Source: Lachnospiraceae bacterium (GTDB lineage Bacteria; Bacillota; Clostridia; Lachnospirales; Lachnospiraceae). Taken from it: a stretch of 15,892 nt of DNA. Positions 1 through 7,050 of this stretch are shown piece by piece (position 1 is the stretch's first letter; every line of letters starts with the position of its first letter). Where the stretch lies: positions 1 through 15,892 of the forward strand of contig JAILNW010000203.1 in the NCBI GenBank assembly GCA_024691145.1, read 5' to 3'. Made by a program: the position numbers and the translations under genes. The notes beneath the pieces were generated by a model, which saw nothing but the letters and a program-made list of their open reading frames with translations, had not been told where the DNA came from and did no database searches.

Positions 1-6
1 GAATTA

Positions 7-198
7 TTACTGATACACCTTCATATACATCAGGTCATAATTGGAATTAGAAAGCATAACATTATTAAAGCTGTTTTTTATTGTAATGCTGATCTGAACA
101 AGAGAAAATATCATAATTACAGATACCACAATACCTGATAAGCAGATAATTGTGTTTTTCTTCATTTTTGTAATATAACTAATTGCAAGTTTAAACAT
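7..198 (-). pseudogene. Truncated FtsX-like ABC transporter permease remnant
   Basis: A 63-codon reading frame that looks like the first segment of an FtsX/MacB-type ABC permease. A short basic N-terminus (MFKLAISYITKMKKN) leads into one hydrophobic helix at about residues 16-38, then the start of an extracellular region (NSNYDLMYMKVYQ). Members of this family usually have several hundred residues and four or more helices, but here two TAA codons in a row end the frame at positions 4-9. A convincing ribosome binding site (AGAGGA) precedes the ATG and a TATAAT box lies at 237-242, so expression signals survive. The rest of the gene may continue in another frame left of the window. I infer a broken gene; a genuine one-helix small membrane protein is the alternative. 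Confidence 0.5.
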
Positions 199-236
199 AC
201 AATGTCCTCTTTCTTAATAAAAATTCTACTTTATCT

Positions 237-242
237 ATTATA
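237..242 (-). promoter_or_regulatory. Possible -10 box for the permease remnant
   Basis: On the minus strand this reads TATAAT, about 40 nt before the ATG at 198. No good -35 box stands 16-18 bp upstream. If this is a promoter it may need an activator, as many response-regulator-controlled transporter promoters do. Two TTTAAC half-sites with a 16-bp period (294-299 and 310-315) lie further upstream and could be such sites; this is weak. Confidence 0.3.
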
Positions 243-281
243 AAATCGACATCTTGGGTTATAATAATTACCAGTTTTCTC

Positions 282-332
282 TTTTAATTCAATTTTAACT
301 CGACTTTAATTTAACTTTTGGTTGAATTAAAA
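282..332. repeat. AT-rich inverted repeat with 11-bp arms
   Basis: TTTTAATTCAA at 282-292 is perfectly inverted by TTGAATTAAAA at 322-332, with a 29-nt spacer. It lies between the terminator of the dehydrogenase operon and the promoter region of the permease remnant. With no GC pairs beyond one per arm it is a poor terminator, so an operator or chance AT-rich symmetry is possible. Confidence 0.4.
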
Positions 333-337
333 TAAAG

Positions 338-375
338 ACTCAGGCCGTAACTACCATTGTAATCACAGCCTGAGT
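338..375 (-). terminator. Terminator of the MerR-regulated redox operon
   Basis: ACTCAGGC (338-345) pairs with GCCTGAGT (368-375) around a 22-nt loop. On the minus strand the stem is followed by CTTTATTTT, and it lies about 30 nt beyond the stop of the dehydrogenase gene, so it should end the six-gene transcript. A T-run also follows on the plus strand (375-379), so it could work both ways. Confidence 0.75.
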
Positions 376-407
376 TTTTCAGTATTATCTTTAAATTTCA
401 AACAATC

Positions 408-1571
408 CTATAATGATTCCATAAGAATCTTTACAAGGTCATCTTCATTTAGTGGTGCCCATGCATTTTCCAAGCCTTCATTTATTGCTATATGATGTGC
501 CATTTCTTTTATTCTGCTATCATCAATTCCTACATCCTTAAGATGCATAGGTATTCCAATTGACTCAAAGAACTTATATGTTGCATCAATTGCCTGATTT
601 GCAATATCAAACTTATCCTGATTAGCATCAATGCCAAATACATTTACACCATACTTTACAAAACGTTTAACAGTTTTATCGCTTAATATGTGTTTCATCC
701 ATCTTGGTGTTATTATTGCAAGGCCTTCTCCATGAGTAATATCATAATAGGCTGAAAGTGCATGTTCTATTCCATGACAAGGCCAACCTGTATAACTGCT
801 TCCCAAAGAATATATGCCATTACAGCCATAAGTACAAGCAAGCATCATCTCTGCTCTTGCAGTATAGTCCTCTGGATTTTCAAGACATTTCTTAGTATTA
901 ATCATAAGACTCTTTAAACCAGCCTCCATAAATCCATCATTAAGAAGTGTTGAATCCTCACAGAAATACTGCTCCATTATATGATTCATGGCATCAGCAC
1001 AGCCCGCTGCTGTCTGCTTCTTTGATACAGTAAATGTATAAGTCGGATCAAGAAATGATACTTTAGGATAATTAAGATTATCCATATATCCTATCTTATC
1101 ATTTGTTTCAGTTCTTGAGATAACTCCGCCTTGATCATACTCACTTCCTGTAGCCGCAAGAGTAATTATATCCACGATAGGAATTGACTCAGTTGCAACT
1201 GCTTTATAGGAAATCAAATCCCATGGGTCTCCATCATACTTTGCCCCTGTTGCAATAGCCTTAGAGCAGTCAAGAACACTTCCTCCTCCAACAGCAAGAA
1301 TAACATCTATATCATTCTCTTTGCAAATCTTAACCCCGTCAAGTACACTAGGGTCATACTTTGGATTTGGCTGAATGTCTGAAAGTTCATAAATATCATA
1401 ATCCTTCAAAAGTTCCTTTACCTTGTCATAAAGACCTATTTTCTTGATACTTCCTGCTCCATAAGTAAGAAGTACTTTCTTTCCAAACTGGCTCATTACT
1501 TCAGGAAGTTTAGCAATAACTCCCTCTCCAAAAATAAGTCTCGTAGGTGTCTGATAATCAAAATTCTGCAT
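408..1571 (-). CDS. Iron-containing alcohol dehydrogenase, YqhD-like aldehyde reductase
   Basis: A group III (metal-dependent) alcohol dehydrogenase of 387 residues, the same length as E. coli YqhD, an NADPH-dependent reductase of many toxic aldehydes. Visible features are the N-terminal TPTRLIFGEG signature, the nucleotide-binding GGGS at 95-98, and four metal ligands D193, H197, H266 and H280, each one residue off the known YqhD positions (194, 198, 267, 281). The C-terminal helical domain is complete. The ATG has a perfect AAGGAGG eight bases upstream. It is the last gene of the operon, 42 nt after the flavodoxin and just before the terminator. Its place in a MerR regulon suggests aldehyde detoxification rather than fermentative butanol formation. 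The family is sure; the physiological substrate is inferred. Confidence 0.93.
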   Translation of the reverse strand: MQNFDYQTPTRLIFGEGVIAKLPEVMSQFGKKVLLTYGAGSIKKIGLYDKVKELLKDYDIYELSDIQPNPKYDPSVLDGVKICKENDIDVILAVGGGSVLDCSKAIATGAKYDGDPWDLISYKAVATESIPIVDIITLAATGSEYDQGGVISRTETNDKIGYMDNLNYPKVSFLDPTYTFTVSKKQTAAGCADAMNHIMEQYFCEDSTLLNDGFMEAGLKSLMINTKKCLENPEDYTARAEMMLACTYGCNGIYSLGSSYTGWPCHGIEHALSAYYDITHGEGLAIITPRWMKHILSDKTVKRFVKYGVNVFGIDANQDKFDIANQAIDATYKFFESIGIPMHLKDVGIDDSRIKEMAHHIAINEGLENAWAPLNEDDLVKILMESL

Positions 1572-1613
1572 GTAAAATCCTCCTTAAGTTAATATAAAAT
1601 TATTTATTGCTTT

Positions 1614-2135
1614 TTAAACTAATCCATTTTCCTTAAGCCATGTTTCCACCTGACCATCACAGCTAGCAACACTGCTGCCATTTAATGCAAGACCTCTTTC
1701 TAACTTAGCATTTGGACACAATTTGCTAATGTCTTTTTCGCTGCTTCCCATACCACTTCCCTCATTTGTGCAAAGAGGAAGAATAGTTTTTCCTGAAAAA
1801 TCAAATGCTTCTAAAAATGTAAATACTGCCATAGGCATTGTTCCCCAGTAATTAGGATATGCAAGTATTATAGTATCATATTCATTAATACTGTCTAGTT
1901 TAGATATTAACTCTGGTCTTGCATTTTCTCTCTTATGCATCTTTGCCTCTTCAATGCAAGTGTTGTAATCCTTGGCATATGGTTTCTTCATCTCTATCTT
2001 GAAAATATCTGCATCTATTTTATCCTTTATCTTATTAGCAACAATCTCTGTGTTGCCAACTTCAATATATCTCATGGCACCGCCAAAATAATTTTCATCT
2101 GCCCTTGAAAAAAATGCTATTAATGTCTTTGCCAT
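1614..2135 (-). CDS. Flavodoxin family protein
   Basis: A 173-residue FMN-binding flavodoxin-like protein (Flavodoxin_4 type). The phosphate-binding region near the N-terminus reads TLIAFFSRADEN, followed after a family insert by GNTE at about 27-30. The second FMN loop is AYPNYWGTMP (92-101) and the third CTNEGSGMG (122-130). A frame could begin with GTG at 2144, but that codon lies inside the ribosome binding site (AAGGAG), which is correctly spaced for the ATG at 2135, so the protein begins MAKTLIAFF. It follows the hydrolase by 19 nt and precedes the dehydrogenase by 42 nt. Such proteins can act as electron carriers or as NAD(P)H-dependent quinone or enone reductases; the context fits electrophile or quinone reduction, but the activity is not shown by sequence. 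Confidence 0.88.
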   Translation of the reverse strand: MAKTLIAFFSRADENYFGGAMRYIEVGNTEIVANKIKDKIDADIFKIEMKKPYAKDYNTCIEEAKMHKRENARPELISKLDSINEYDTIILAYPNYWGTMPMAVFTFLEAFDFSGKTILPLCTNEGSGMGSSEKDISKLCPNAKLERGLALNGSSVASCDGQVETWLKENGLV

Positions 2136-2154
2136 ATAAATCACTCCTTATATT

Positions 2155-3150
2155 TTATTTTAAATATTTCTCAAAGAATTTCTGCATCTTATCAAATGGA
2201 ATAATATCCATCTTGTCATACAAATCTGTATGACTTGCACCTTCTATAATATAAAGCTCTTTATTATCAGTGTATTTACCGTCTTTTATCATATCTGCAT
2301 ATGCGTCCTTAGACATATAGCAAGAATGTGCTTTATCCCCATGAATAACAAGTACAGCATTTCTTATTTCATTAGAATAAGCAAGTAGTCTTGTGTTCAT
2401 AAGAGATGTTCCTGCCGTAACGTTCCAGCCATCATTAGAATTCAGACTTCTAGAATGATATCCTCTGTCTGTTTTATAATATGCATGATAGTCCTTTACA
2501 AAATAAGGAGCATCCTCAGGTAGTGGATCAATAACTCCTCCCCCATGAACATATTCACCTTTTTCATAATCTTTTGTTCTTTGATTATTTATATTTACTC
2601 TCATCTGATATCTTGCCTCTTCATTATCGGCAGAATCAAAGTATCCTTTTGTTGTTACTCTCGACATATCATACATTGTTGAGGCAACTGTTGCTTTTAT
2701 TCGTGTATCAATACAAGCTGCCGAAAGAGCCATGCCTCCCCAGCCACATATTCCTATAATACCAATTTTTTCAGGATCAACATTTTCCAAAACAGAAAGG
2801 AAATCAACTGCTGCCTGAAAATCCTCCACATTTATATCAGGGCTATTCATATCTCTTGGAACCCCACCAGATTCTCCTGTAAATGATGGGTCAAATGCTA
2901 TTGTGATAAAGCCTCTTGATGCCATTTCCTGTGCATAAAGACCTGATGATTGTTCTTTTACTGCACCAAATGGTCCTGATACTGCTATTGCTGGAAGTTT
3001 CCCTTCCGCTTCCTTTGGCATATACATGTCTGCTGCTAATGTTATGCCAAAATGATTTACAAATGTTACTTTTTTATGTTCTACCTCTTCATTTCTAGGA
3101 AAAACCTTATCCCATTCACCTGCTAATTGTAATTCTTCTGTTTTAATCAT
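2155..3150 (-). CDS. Alpha/beta hydrolase with cysteine nucleophile (dienelactone hydrolase/YcjY-like)
   Basis: A 331-residue alpha/beta hydrolase. The nucleophile elbow is GICGWGG at 133-139, so the nucleophile is Cys135 rather than Ser, as in dienelactone hydrolases and YcjY-like proteins. The likely acid is Asp272 in VIHGDKAHS and the catalytic histidine is His307 in EGASHTDLYD. An oxyanion-loop region AVSGPFGAVKEQ is near 56-67. There is no signal peptide, so it is cytoplasmic. GAGGAGG precedes the ATG, 18 nt after the MerR gene and 19 nt before the flavodoxin. The reaction is unknown. Thioester, lactone or ester hydrolysis of a carbonyl-derived adduct would suit the operon, but that is inference. 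Confidence 0.87.
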   Translation of the reverse strand: MIKTEELQLAGEWDKVFPRNEEVEHKKVTFVNHFGITLAADMYMPKEAEGKLPAIAVSGPFGAVKEQSSGLYAQEMASRGFITIAFDPSFTGESGGVPRDMNSPDINVEDFQAAVDFLSVLENVDPEKIGIIGICGWGGMALSAACIDTRIKATVASTMYDMSRVTTKGYFDSADNEEARYQMRVNINNQRTKDYEKGEYVHGGGVIDPLPEDAPYFVKDYHAYYKTDRGYHSRSLNSNDGWNVTAGTSLMNTRLLAYSNEIRNAVLVIHGDKAHSCYMSKDAYADMIKDGKYTDNKELYIIEGASHTDLYDKMDIIPFDKMQKFFEKYLK

Positions 3151-3168
3151 CCTTTAAGCCTCCTCATA

Positions 3169-3552
3169 TTACTGTTTATCATCCCATGACAATATACCTG
3201 TTTTTAATGCTTCATCATACCTTGAAATCTTGTAATTAAGCCTGTCCATGGTACTTTGGTATTTATCTAACTGTTTTTGCACCTCTGCCCTTGCCTCTAT
3301 CAAAAGATTCCTTCTGGCTTCTAGCGTACCATCTCCCTGCTGAAATAATCTTACATATTCAATAAGCATCTCAACAGGAACACCTGCACTACGCATACAA
3401 ATGGCATTCTCCACCCACTTGATATCTTCCTCTGAAAAATCCCTTATACCACCTTTTGTTCGATTAACTTCCGGAATCACTCCAACACGTTCATAGTATC
3501 TTAGTGTATCAGGAGTTATATCGTACTTCTCACATACTTCCTTAATGGTCAT
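3169..3552 (-). CDS. MerR-family regulator of the AdhR/NmlR type
   Basis: A 127-residue MerR regulator. The winged helix-turn-helix is at about 2-70 (TIKEVCEKYDITPDTLRYYE, then the wing with GGIRDFSEED) and a dimerisation coiled coil is at about 80-120. There is no C-terminal metal-binding Cys cluster, which argues against a metal sensor. A single cysteine at position 52 (NAICMRSAGVP) matches the Cys52 of B. subtilis AdhR, which senses aldehydes by thiol modification. It sits third in the operon, 20 nt after the aldo/keto reductase, so it is autoregulated if it binds the two dyad promoters at 4454-4484 and 5009-5039. These have the CTTNNAG-N4-CTNNAAG form described for AdhR. The ATG has AGGAG upstream. 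I infer activation of this operon by reactive carbonyls or quinones; the ligand is unproven. Confidence 0.9.
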   Translation of the reverse strand: MTIKEVCEKYDITPDTLRYYERVGVIPEVNRTKGGIRDFSEEDIKWVENAICMRSAGVPVEMLIEYVRLFQQGDGTLEARRNLLIEARAEVQKQLDKYQSTMDRLNYKISRYDEALKTGILSWDDKQ

Positions 3553-3572
3553 ATTATCATCTCCTATGAAAA

Positions 3573-4418
3573 TTACTTCTGATTATCAAAGTCAGGGCTC
3601 CAGTTTTTGAACTGTTTTAACTGCTCTTCTGTTCGTATATAATATCTTTTGTTTTTATTAATCCTACTAATCACCTGCATATCTTCTTTTGTTAAATCAA
3701 AATCAAATATATCCGCATTTTGCAAAATATGATCTTTGTTTTTAGTTCCAGGAATAACTATAAATCCCATCTGAATATGCCATTTTAACACTATTTGAGG
3801 ATTTGTTTTATTATACTTTTTAGCCAATTCTGTAAACACTGGTTCATTTATTAAAGTTCTGTCTCCATGTCCCAATGGATACCAAGACATTATCCTTATG
3901 TCTTCTTTATCTGTTATCTTTCTTAATTCATCCTGAGTATAATATGGATGTGCTTCCACCTGAATTACCTGAGGTTTTACATCGCATATATTAAGAAGTT
4001 CTTCAATATAATCACCTTCAAAATTTGAAATACCTATAGCTTTTATCTTGCCTTCTTTATATGCTTTTTCTAGTTGTTTATATCCTTCTTTCCAATTAGA
4101 AGTAGGCTGATGAAGGAATAATAAATCTATATAATCTAATCCTAATCTTTCAAGTGTTTTATCAACTGCATTATCATCTTCATACACTGAAGGCCATAGT
4201 TTAGTACTTACAAATATATCTTCTCTTGATACACCTGATTTTTTTATACCTCTTCCTACTGCCTTTTCATTTACATAAGCATTAGCTGTATCTATCATCC
4301 TATAACCATTCTTTAATGCATACTCCACAGACTTTTCTGCATCATCTGGTTCAATCATAAATGTACCGATACCAAAGCAAGGCATCTCAATTCCATTATT
4401 TAATATATACTTATTCAT
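3573..4418 (-). CDS. Aldo/keto reductase
   Basis: A complete 281-residue NADPH-dependent aldo/keto reductase, a TIM barrel of the 2,5-diketogluconate reductase/YvgN-like class. The catalytic tetrad is visible as Asp43, Tyr48, Lys73 and His103. The family signature around GYRMIDTANAY and the C-terminal cofactor loop VIPGTKNKDH, which grips the NADPH adenosine phosphate, are intact. It should reduce aldehydes, possibly methylglyoxal-like, to alcohols in the cytoplasm. The ATG at 4418 has GAAGG upstream. It has its own MerR-type promoter, which lies inside the end of the preceding cupin gene, and the two coding regions are only 25 nt apart. It can therefore be made both from the cupin transcript and independently. 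Confidence 0.93.
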   Translation of the reverse strand: MNKYILNNGIEMPCFGIGTFMIEPDDAEKSVEYALKNGYRMIDTANAYVNEKAVGRGIKKSGVSREDIFVSTKLWPSVYEDDNAVDKTLERLGLDYIDLLFLHQPTSNWKEGYKQLEKAYKEGKIKAIGISNFEGDYIEELLNICDVKPQVIQVEAHPYYTQDELRKITDKEDIRIMSWYPLGHGDRTLINEPVFTELAKKYNKTNPQIVLKWHIQMGFIVIPGTKNKDHILQNADIFDFDLTKEDMQVISRINKNKRYYIRTEEQLKQFKNWSPDFDNQK

Positions 4419-4443
4419 ATAATTACCTTCTTTCTAACAATTA

Positions 4444-4968
4444 TTATGTTTGTATTATACTACTTGGAGTTAACTCCAAGTCAAGTGTTTTTATTTTTAA
4501 TTTTTTATAATCTTCATCACTTACTGATTCAAGCCACTCACAGCTTCCATTCTCTCCTGGAACCTCAACCGCAATATGAGAAAACCATGAATCTGGTACC
4601 GCACCATGCCAGTGTTTTACACCTGCCGGAATATTTATAACTGTTCCTGGTGTCATTAACACTGCATCCTTCCCCCATTCCTGATAATATCCTCTGCCTC
4701 CAACACAAATTAACATCTGTCCACCACCATTATCAGCATTATGTATATGCCAGTTATTCCTGCAGCCTGGTTCAAAAGTCACGTTATACATAGGTACCTG
4801 AGAAGTCGAAAGGGGAGCAAGATAACTTTGCCCAACAAAATATTGTGCATATGCATCATTCGTTTCCCCTATTGGGAAAAAAATACTGTTTTGATATTTA
4901 TCTTTTTCATTAACTGCCACTGTTTCTTCCTGCTGTTTTCCCGCAGTCTGTACGATCTTTTCGTTCAT
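4444..4968 (-). CDS. Cupin domain protein with promoter-encoded C-terminal tail
   Basis: A 174-residue single-domain cupin. Motif 1 includes W73-H-I-H76 with Gln84 and the GGRGYYQEWG turn; motif 2 is PAGVKHWHG with His119 and His121. His74, His76 and His119 are likely metal ligands. Such cupins often accompany MerR-controlled reductases, but their reaction is not known. A frame extends to a TTG at 4995, yet AGGAGG lies between that codon and the ATG at 4968, so translation starts MNEKIVQ. The last residues (LDLELTPSSIIQT, 162-174) are encoded by the -35 box, operator and -10 box of the next promoter, so this tail is probably not under ordinary protein selection. The gene heads the operon, behind promoter 5009-5039. 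Confidence 0.9.
   Translation of the reverse strand: MNEKIVQTAGKQQEETVAVNEKDKYQNSIFFPIGETNDAYAQYFVGQSYLAPLSTSQVPMYNVTFEPGCRNNWHIHNADNGGGQMLICVGGRGYYQEWGKDAVLMTPGTVINIPAGVKHWHGAVPDSWFSHIAVEVPGENGSCEWLESVSDEDYKKLKIKTLDLELTPSSIIQT
4454..4484 (-). promoter_or_regulatory. MerR-type promoter and operator P2, inside the cupin 3' end
   Basis: On the minus strand: -35 TTGACT (4479-4484), 19-bp spacer, -10 TATAAT (4454-4459). The spacer is nearly filled by the perfect palindrome CTTGGAGTTAACTCCAAG (4463-4480; 20 bp with its flanking A/T pair). A 19-bp spacer with a central dyad is the hallmark of promoters that MerR proteins activate by twisting DNA. It drives the aldo/keto reductase at 4418 and the genes after it. 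Confidence 0.88.
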
Positions 4969-5008
4969 AAAAATTCCTCCTATAATCTTTTTCAAATTTC
5001 ATATTTGT

Positions 5009-5039
5009 ATTATATTACTTTGAGTTAACTCCAAGTCAA
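5009..5039 (-). promoter_or_regulatory. MerR-type promoter and operator P1 of the cupin operon
   Basis: On the minus strand: -35 TTGACT (5034-5039), 19-bp spacer, -10 TATAAT (5009-5014). The dyad CTTTGAGTTAACTCCAAG (5018-5035) has one mismatch against the perfect copy at 4463-4480. From the -35 box to just past the -10 box it is nearly identical to that copy. A start near 5002 would give a leader of about 34 nt before the cupin ATG at 4968. Confidence 0.88.
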
Positions 5040-5082
5040 TAGATTTTTTACAAAATTTTCAAAATATTTTTATATATGACAA

Positions 5083-5102
5083 AAGCCTGCAAATGCAGGC
5101 TT
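5083..5102 (-). terminator. Terminator of the acyltransferase-to-hypothetical operon
   Basis: AAGCCTGC (5083-5090), loop AAAT, GCAGGCTT (5095-5102). Read on the minus strand, the stem is followed by TTGTC and a T/A-rich stretch, and it starts 4 nt after the stop codon at 5107. It separates this operon from the MerR-controlled cupin operon. Confidence 0.75.
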
Positions 5103-5106
5103 ATCT

Positions 5107-5748
5107 TTAAAATGAATTAAATATTCTGAAAGTCCACTCATATGCTTGTGGGTTTTCTTTAAATTTTTTTAAATCATCTGCAGAAGTAATATAATCATCT
5201 GGAAGAAGATCCGTTCCATCTTCTCTAATACCTAAACTATCATCTGCTTTTAGTGGTATATATCTATTTTCATAATGTATTCTTTCAATAAGTTCAATAA
5301 AATCATACAAATAATTGGCCTGATATCGACATTCATTGTCATAGTCTCTAATATTCCAACTTTTATAGTAATCTTTTGGAACAAAACTATATGAATTACC
5401 TTTTTCTTTTTCTCTAACCTTTATATCCCAAAAGCCACACTGAATATGATGTTCAAATCTATTTGATTCTGGCAAACAAATATAACTATATAAACAACTA
5501 CATATCTCTCTAAGTGCAGATTGCGGTATTGGGATAATTAGATCATCATATCCATATGAGGTATTCAGATGACGATTAATAATATCAATCCAACTATTAC
5601 GTATAGGATATGCATCACTTCCAAACATTAAAATTACAGTAAAGTATAAATCTTCCTCATAATCAGGGTCATGTTTATGTGGTGCAGTAATACATCTGCC
5701 CGTTGCTTTTTCTGTAATTTTGGCTTCTATATACAAATCAAGTCCCAT
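5107..5748 (-). CDS. Conserved-looking hypothetical protein, 213 aa
   Basis: I do not recognise a named family with confidence. The 213-residue protein begins MGLDLYIEAKITEKATG, a start style I associate with uncharacterised Firmicute proteins. It has no signal peptide or membrane helix and is acidic and aromatic-rich, with a His/Asp cluster at about 24-33 (PHKHDPDYEED), a run of aromatic residues mid-protein and a polar C-terminal third. Its cysteines are scattered and form no zinc motif. It looks soluble and cytoplasmic. The ATG has a perfect AAAGGAGG. It starts 11 nt after the SDR stop, so it is the last gene of that operon, directly before a terminator. The nearby Imm33-like gene raises an immunity-protein possibility, which is only a guess. 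Confidence 0.75.
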   Translation of the reverse strand: MGLDLYIEAKITEKATGRCITAPHKHDPDYEEDLYFTVILMFGSDAYPIRNSWIDIINRHLNTSYGYDDLIIPIPQSALREICSCLYSYICLPESNRFEHHIQCGFWDIKVREKEKGNSYSFVPKDYYKSWNIRDYDNECRYQANYLYDFIELIERIHYENRYIPLKADDSLGIREDGTDLLPDDYITSADDLKKFKENPQAYEWTFRIFNSF

Positions 5749-5759
5749 ATTATCCTCCT

Positions 5760-6572
5760 TTACAATGCATGTCCCCCGGACACTTTGATTACCTGTCCTG
5801 TCAACATTCTTGCATGTTTACTTGCAAGAAACAGTATTGTATCTGCTATATCTTCTGGCTGCATTAACTCTTCCATTGGAATAAGTGGAAGAACTGACTT
5901 TTCAAGTTCTTCATCAATCCATCCTGTCTGTGTAGGTCCAGGTGCAACGCAATTAACTGTGATACCATACTTTCCTACTTCAAGAGCTATGCTTCTTGTA
6001 AGTGCCTCCAAGGTTGCCTTACTTGCTCCATATGTAATCTGGCCAGCAAATATCTGTGCAGCATCTGTAGAAATATTGATAATTCTTCCATAATCACCTC
6101 GATGATTAATAAATTCCCTTGTCATCATAATACTTCCTCTTACATTTACCGAAAATGTATCATCAATTACACTTTTAGTTATTTTTTCAATAGTATCAAA
6201 TCCATTTTCATCATCGACAGCTGCATTGTTAACTAAGATATCCACTTTACCATATTGCTTTATTATTCTTTCATATATTTCCTTTACAGCAGACTCACTT
6301 GAAATATCACTTTCAATTACAAGATAATCTGCATTTATTTCCTTAAGTTTGCTCTCCACAACCTCAGTATTTCCTGCATTTGCAGCATAATATCTGTCCA
6401 CTCCATTTTTATCTGTCTTACTAGCATCAAATGGTCTGTTTATTTTCTTATAAACAAGAACTACCTTTGCTCCCTGCTTTGCAAATGAAAGTGCAGTAGT
6501 TGCCCCTATTCCCTGCGGATTATTTGCTCCTGTAATTATTGCTACCTTATCATTTAATCCATAATCAACCAT
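5760..6572 (-). CDS. SDR-family NAD(P)-dependent oxidoreductase
   Basis: A 270-residue classical short-chain dehydrogenase/reductase, similar to 3-oxoacyl-ACP reductases. The Rossmann cofactor loop is TGANNPQGIG (14-23), a TGxxxGxG variant with extra residues. NNAA is at 115-118, and the catalytic residues are Ser168, Tyr181 and Lys185 in YGASK. After beta-2 there is a polar insert (about 42-66, with KKINRPFDASKTDKNG), unusual for FabG. The C-terminus LTGQVIKVSGGHAL is complete. The frame runs upstream to 6689, but GGAGG sits just before the ATG at 6572 and the upstream part overlaps the DUF2185 gene, so the start is MVDYGLNDK. It follows that gene by 22 nt. Substrate unknown. Confidence 0.92.
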   Translation of the reverse strand: MVDYGLNDKVAIITGANNPQGIGATTALSFAKQGAKVVLVYKKINRPFDASKTDKNGVDRYYAANAGNTEVVESKLKEINADYLVIESDISSESAVKEIYERIIKQYGKVDILVNNAAVDDENGFDTIEKITKSVIDDTFSVNVRGSIMMTREFINHRGDYGRIINISTDAAQIFAGQITYGASKATLEALTRSIALEVGKYGITVNCVAPGPTQTGWIDEELEKSVLPLIPMEELMQPEDIADTILFLASKHARMLTGQVIKVSGGHAL

Positions 6573-6594
6573 AAATACCTCCAGAAATTTTCTA

Positions 6595-7050
6595 TTAATC
6601 TCTTTTTTGTACAAAAATAGTTTTATCTTTCTTATCTGGTTCAAACTTGTCAGATGATATTCGTATAAGTTCTGTCCCCACAGGTTCATTTATATACTGC
6701 CATACATCAGGATCAAGCGTACAAACCTGTCCCAAGCTTAATAAAGCAATATTTTTATAATTGTTAATGTAATCATCTTCTTCATTTCCTGCCATAAAAC
6801 ACCAGCCGCTATCCCTATCATTTTCCATCTCGTCTCTGGTCATAAAACCAACTTTATAACCTTCTTCTGTAATTTTCTTAGAAACATAGGCAAACATATT
6901 CATCAGTTCTTTTCTTTCAATACTAGGAAGCATATATTCTCTTAATTTTATAAACTCTTCCACTTCAGAATCTGTAACATCACTATCTGTTTCAAATTTC
7001 TTAATGTCGGCATCCCAATTAACAGTCAAACTCAGTTCCATCGTTTCCAT
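6595..7050 (-). CDS. DUF2185 (Imm33-like) domain protein
   Basis: A 151-residue protein whose second half (about 54-135) matches the DUF2185/Imm33 pattern as I know it: AYVSKKITEEGYKVGFMTRDE, then SGWCFMAGNEEDDYI, then LLSLGQVCTLDPDV. Imm33-type proteins are predicted immunity proteins of polymorphic toxin systems, but many stand-alone copies have no known role. The first 50 residues are acidic and unassigned. No good ribosome binding site precedes the ATG at 7050 or the in-frame ATG at 7041. The start overlaps the end of the 47-aa gene by 32 nt in a different frame, which suggests coupled translation. No toxin gene is visible in the window. Confidence 0.8.
   Translation of the reverse strand: METMELSLTVNWDADIKKFETDSDVTDSEVEEFIKLREYMLPSIERKELMNMFAYVSKKITEEGYKVGFMTRDEMENDRDSGWCFMAGNEEDDYINNYKNIALLSLGQVCTLDPDVWQYINEPVGTELIRISSDKFEPDKKDKTIFVQKRD

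Noticed and set aside
4741..5028. 95-codon plus-strand ORF across the cupin start and its promoter
   Set aside because: Antisense to the cupin, includes the MerR-type promoter, and has no ribosome binding site or recognisable domain.
5671..6093. 140-codon plus-strand ORF
   Set aside because: It lies antisense to the SDR gene and the hypothetical gene, both of which have ribosome binding sites and family motifs or operon context; it is a shadow frame.
6573..6689. Longer SDR N-terminus starting at 6689
   Set aside because: It overlaps the DUF2185 gene, and a well-placed GGAGG fixes the start at 6572.
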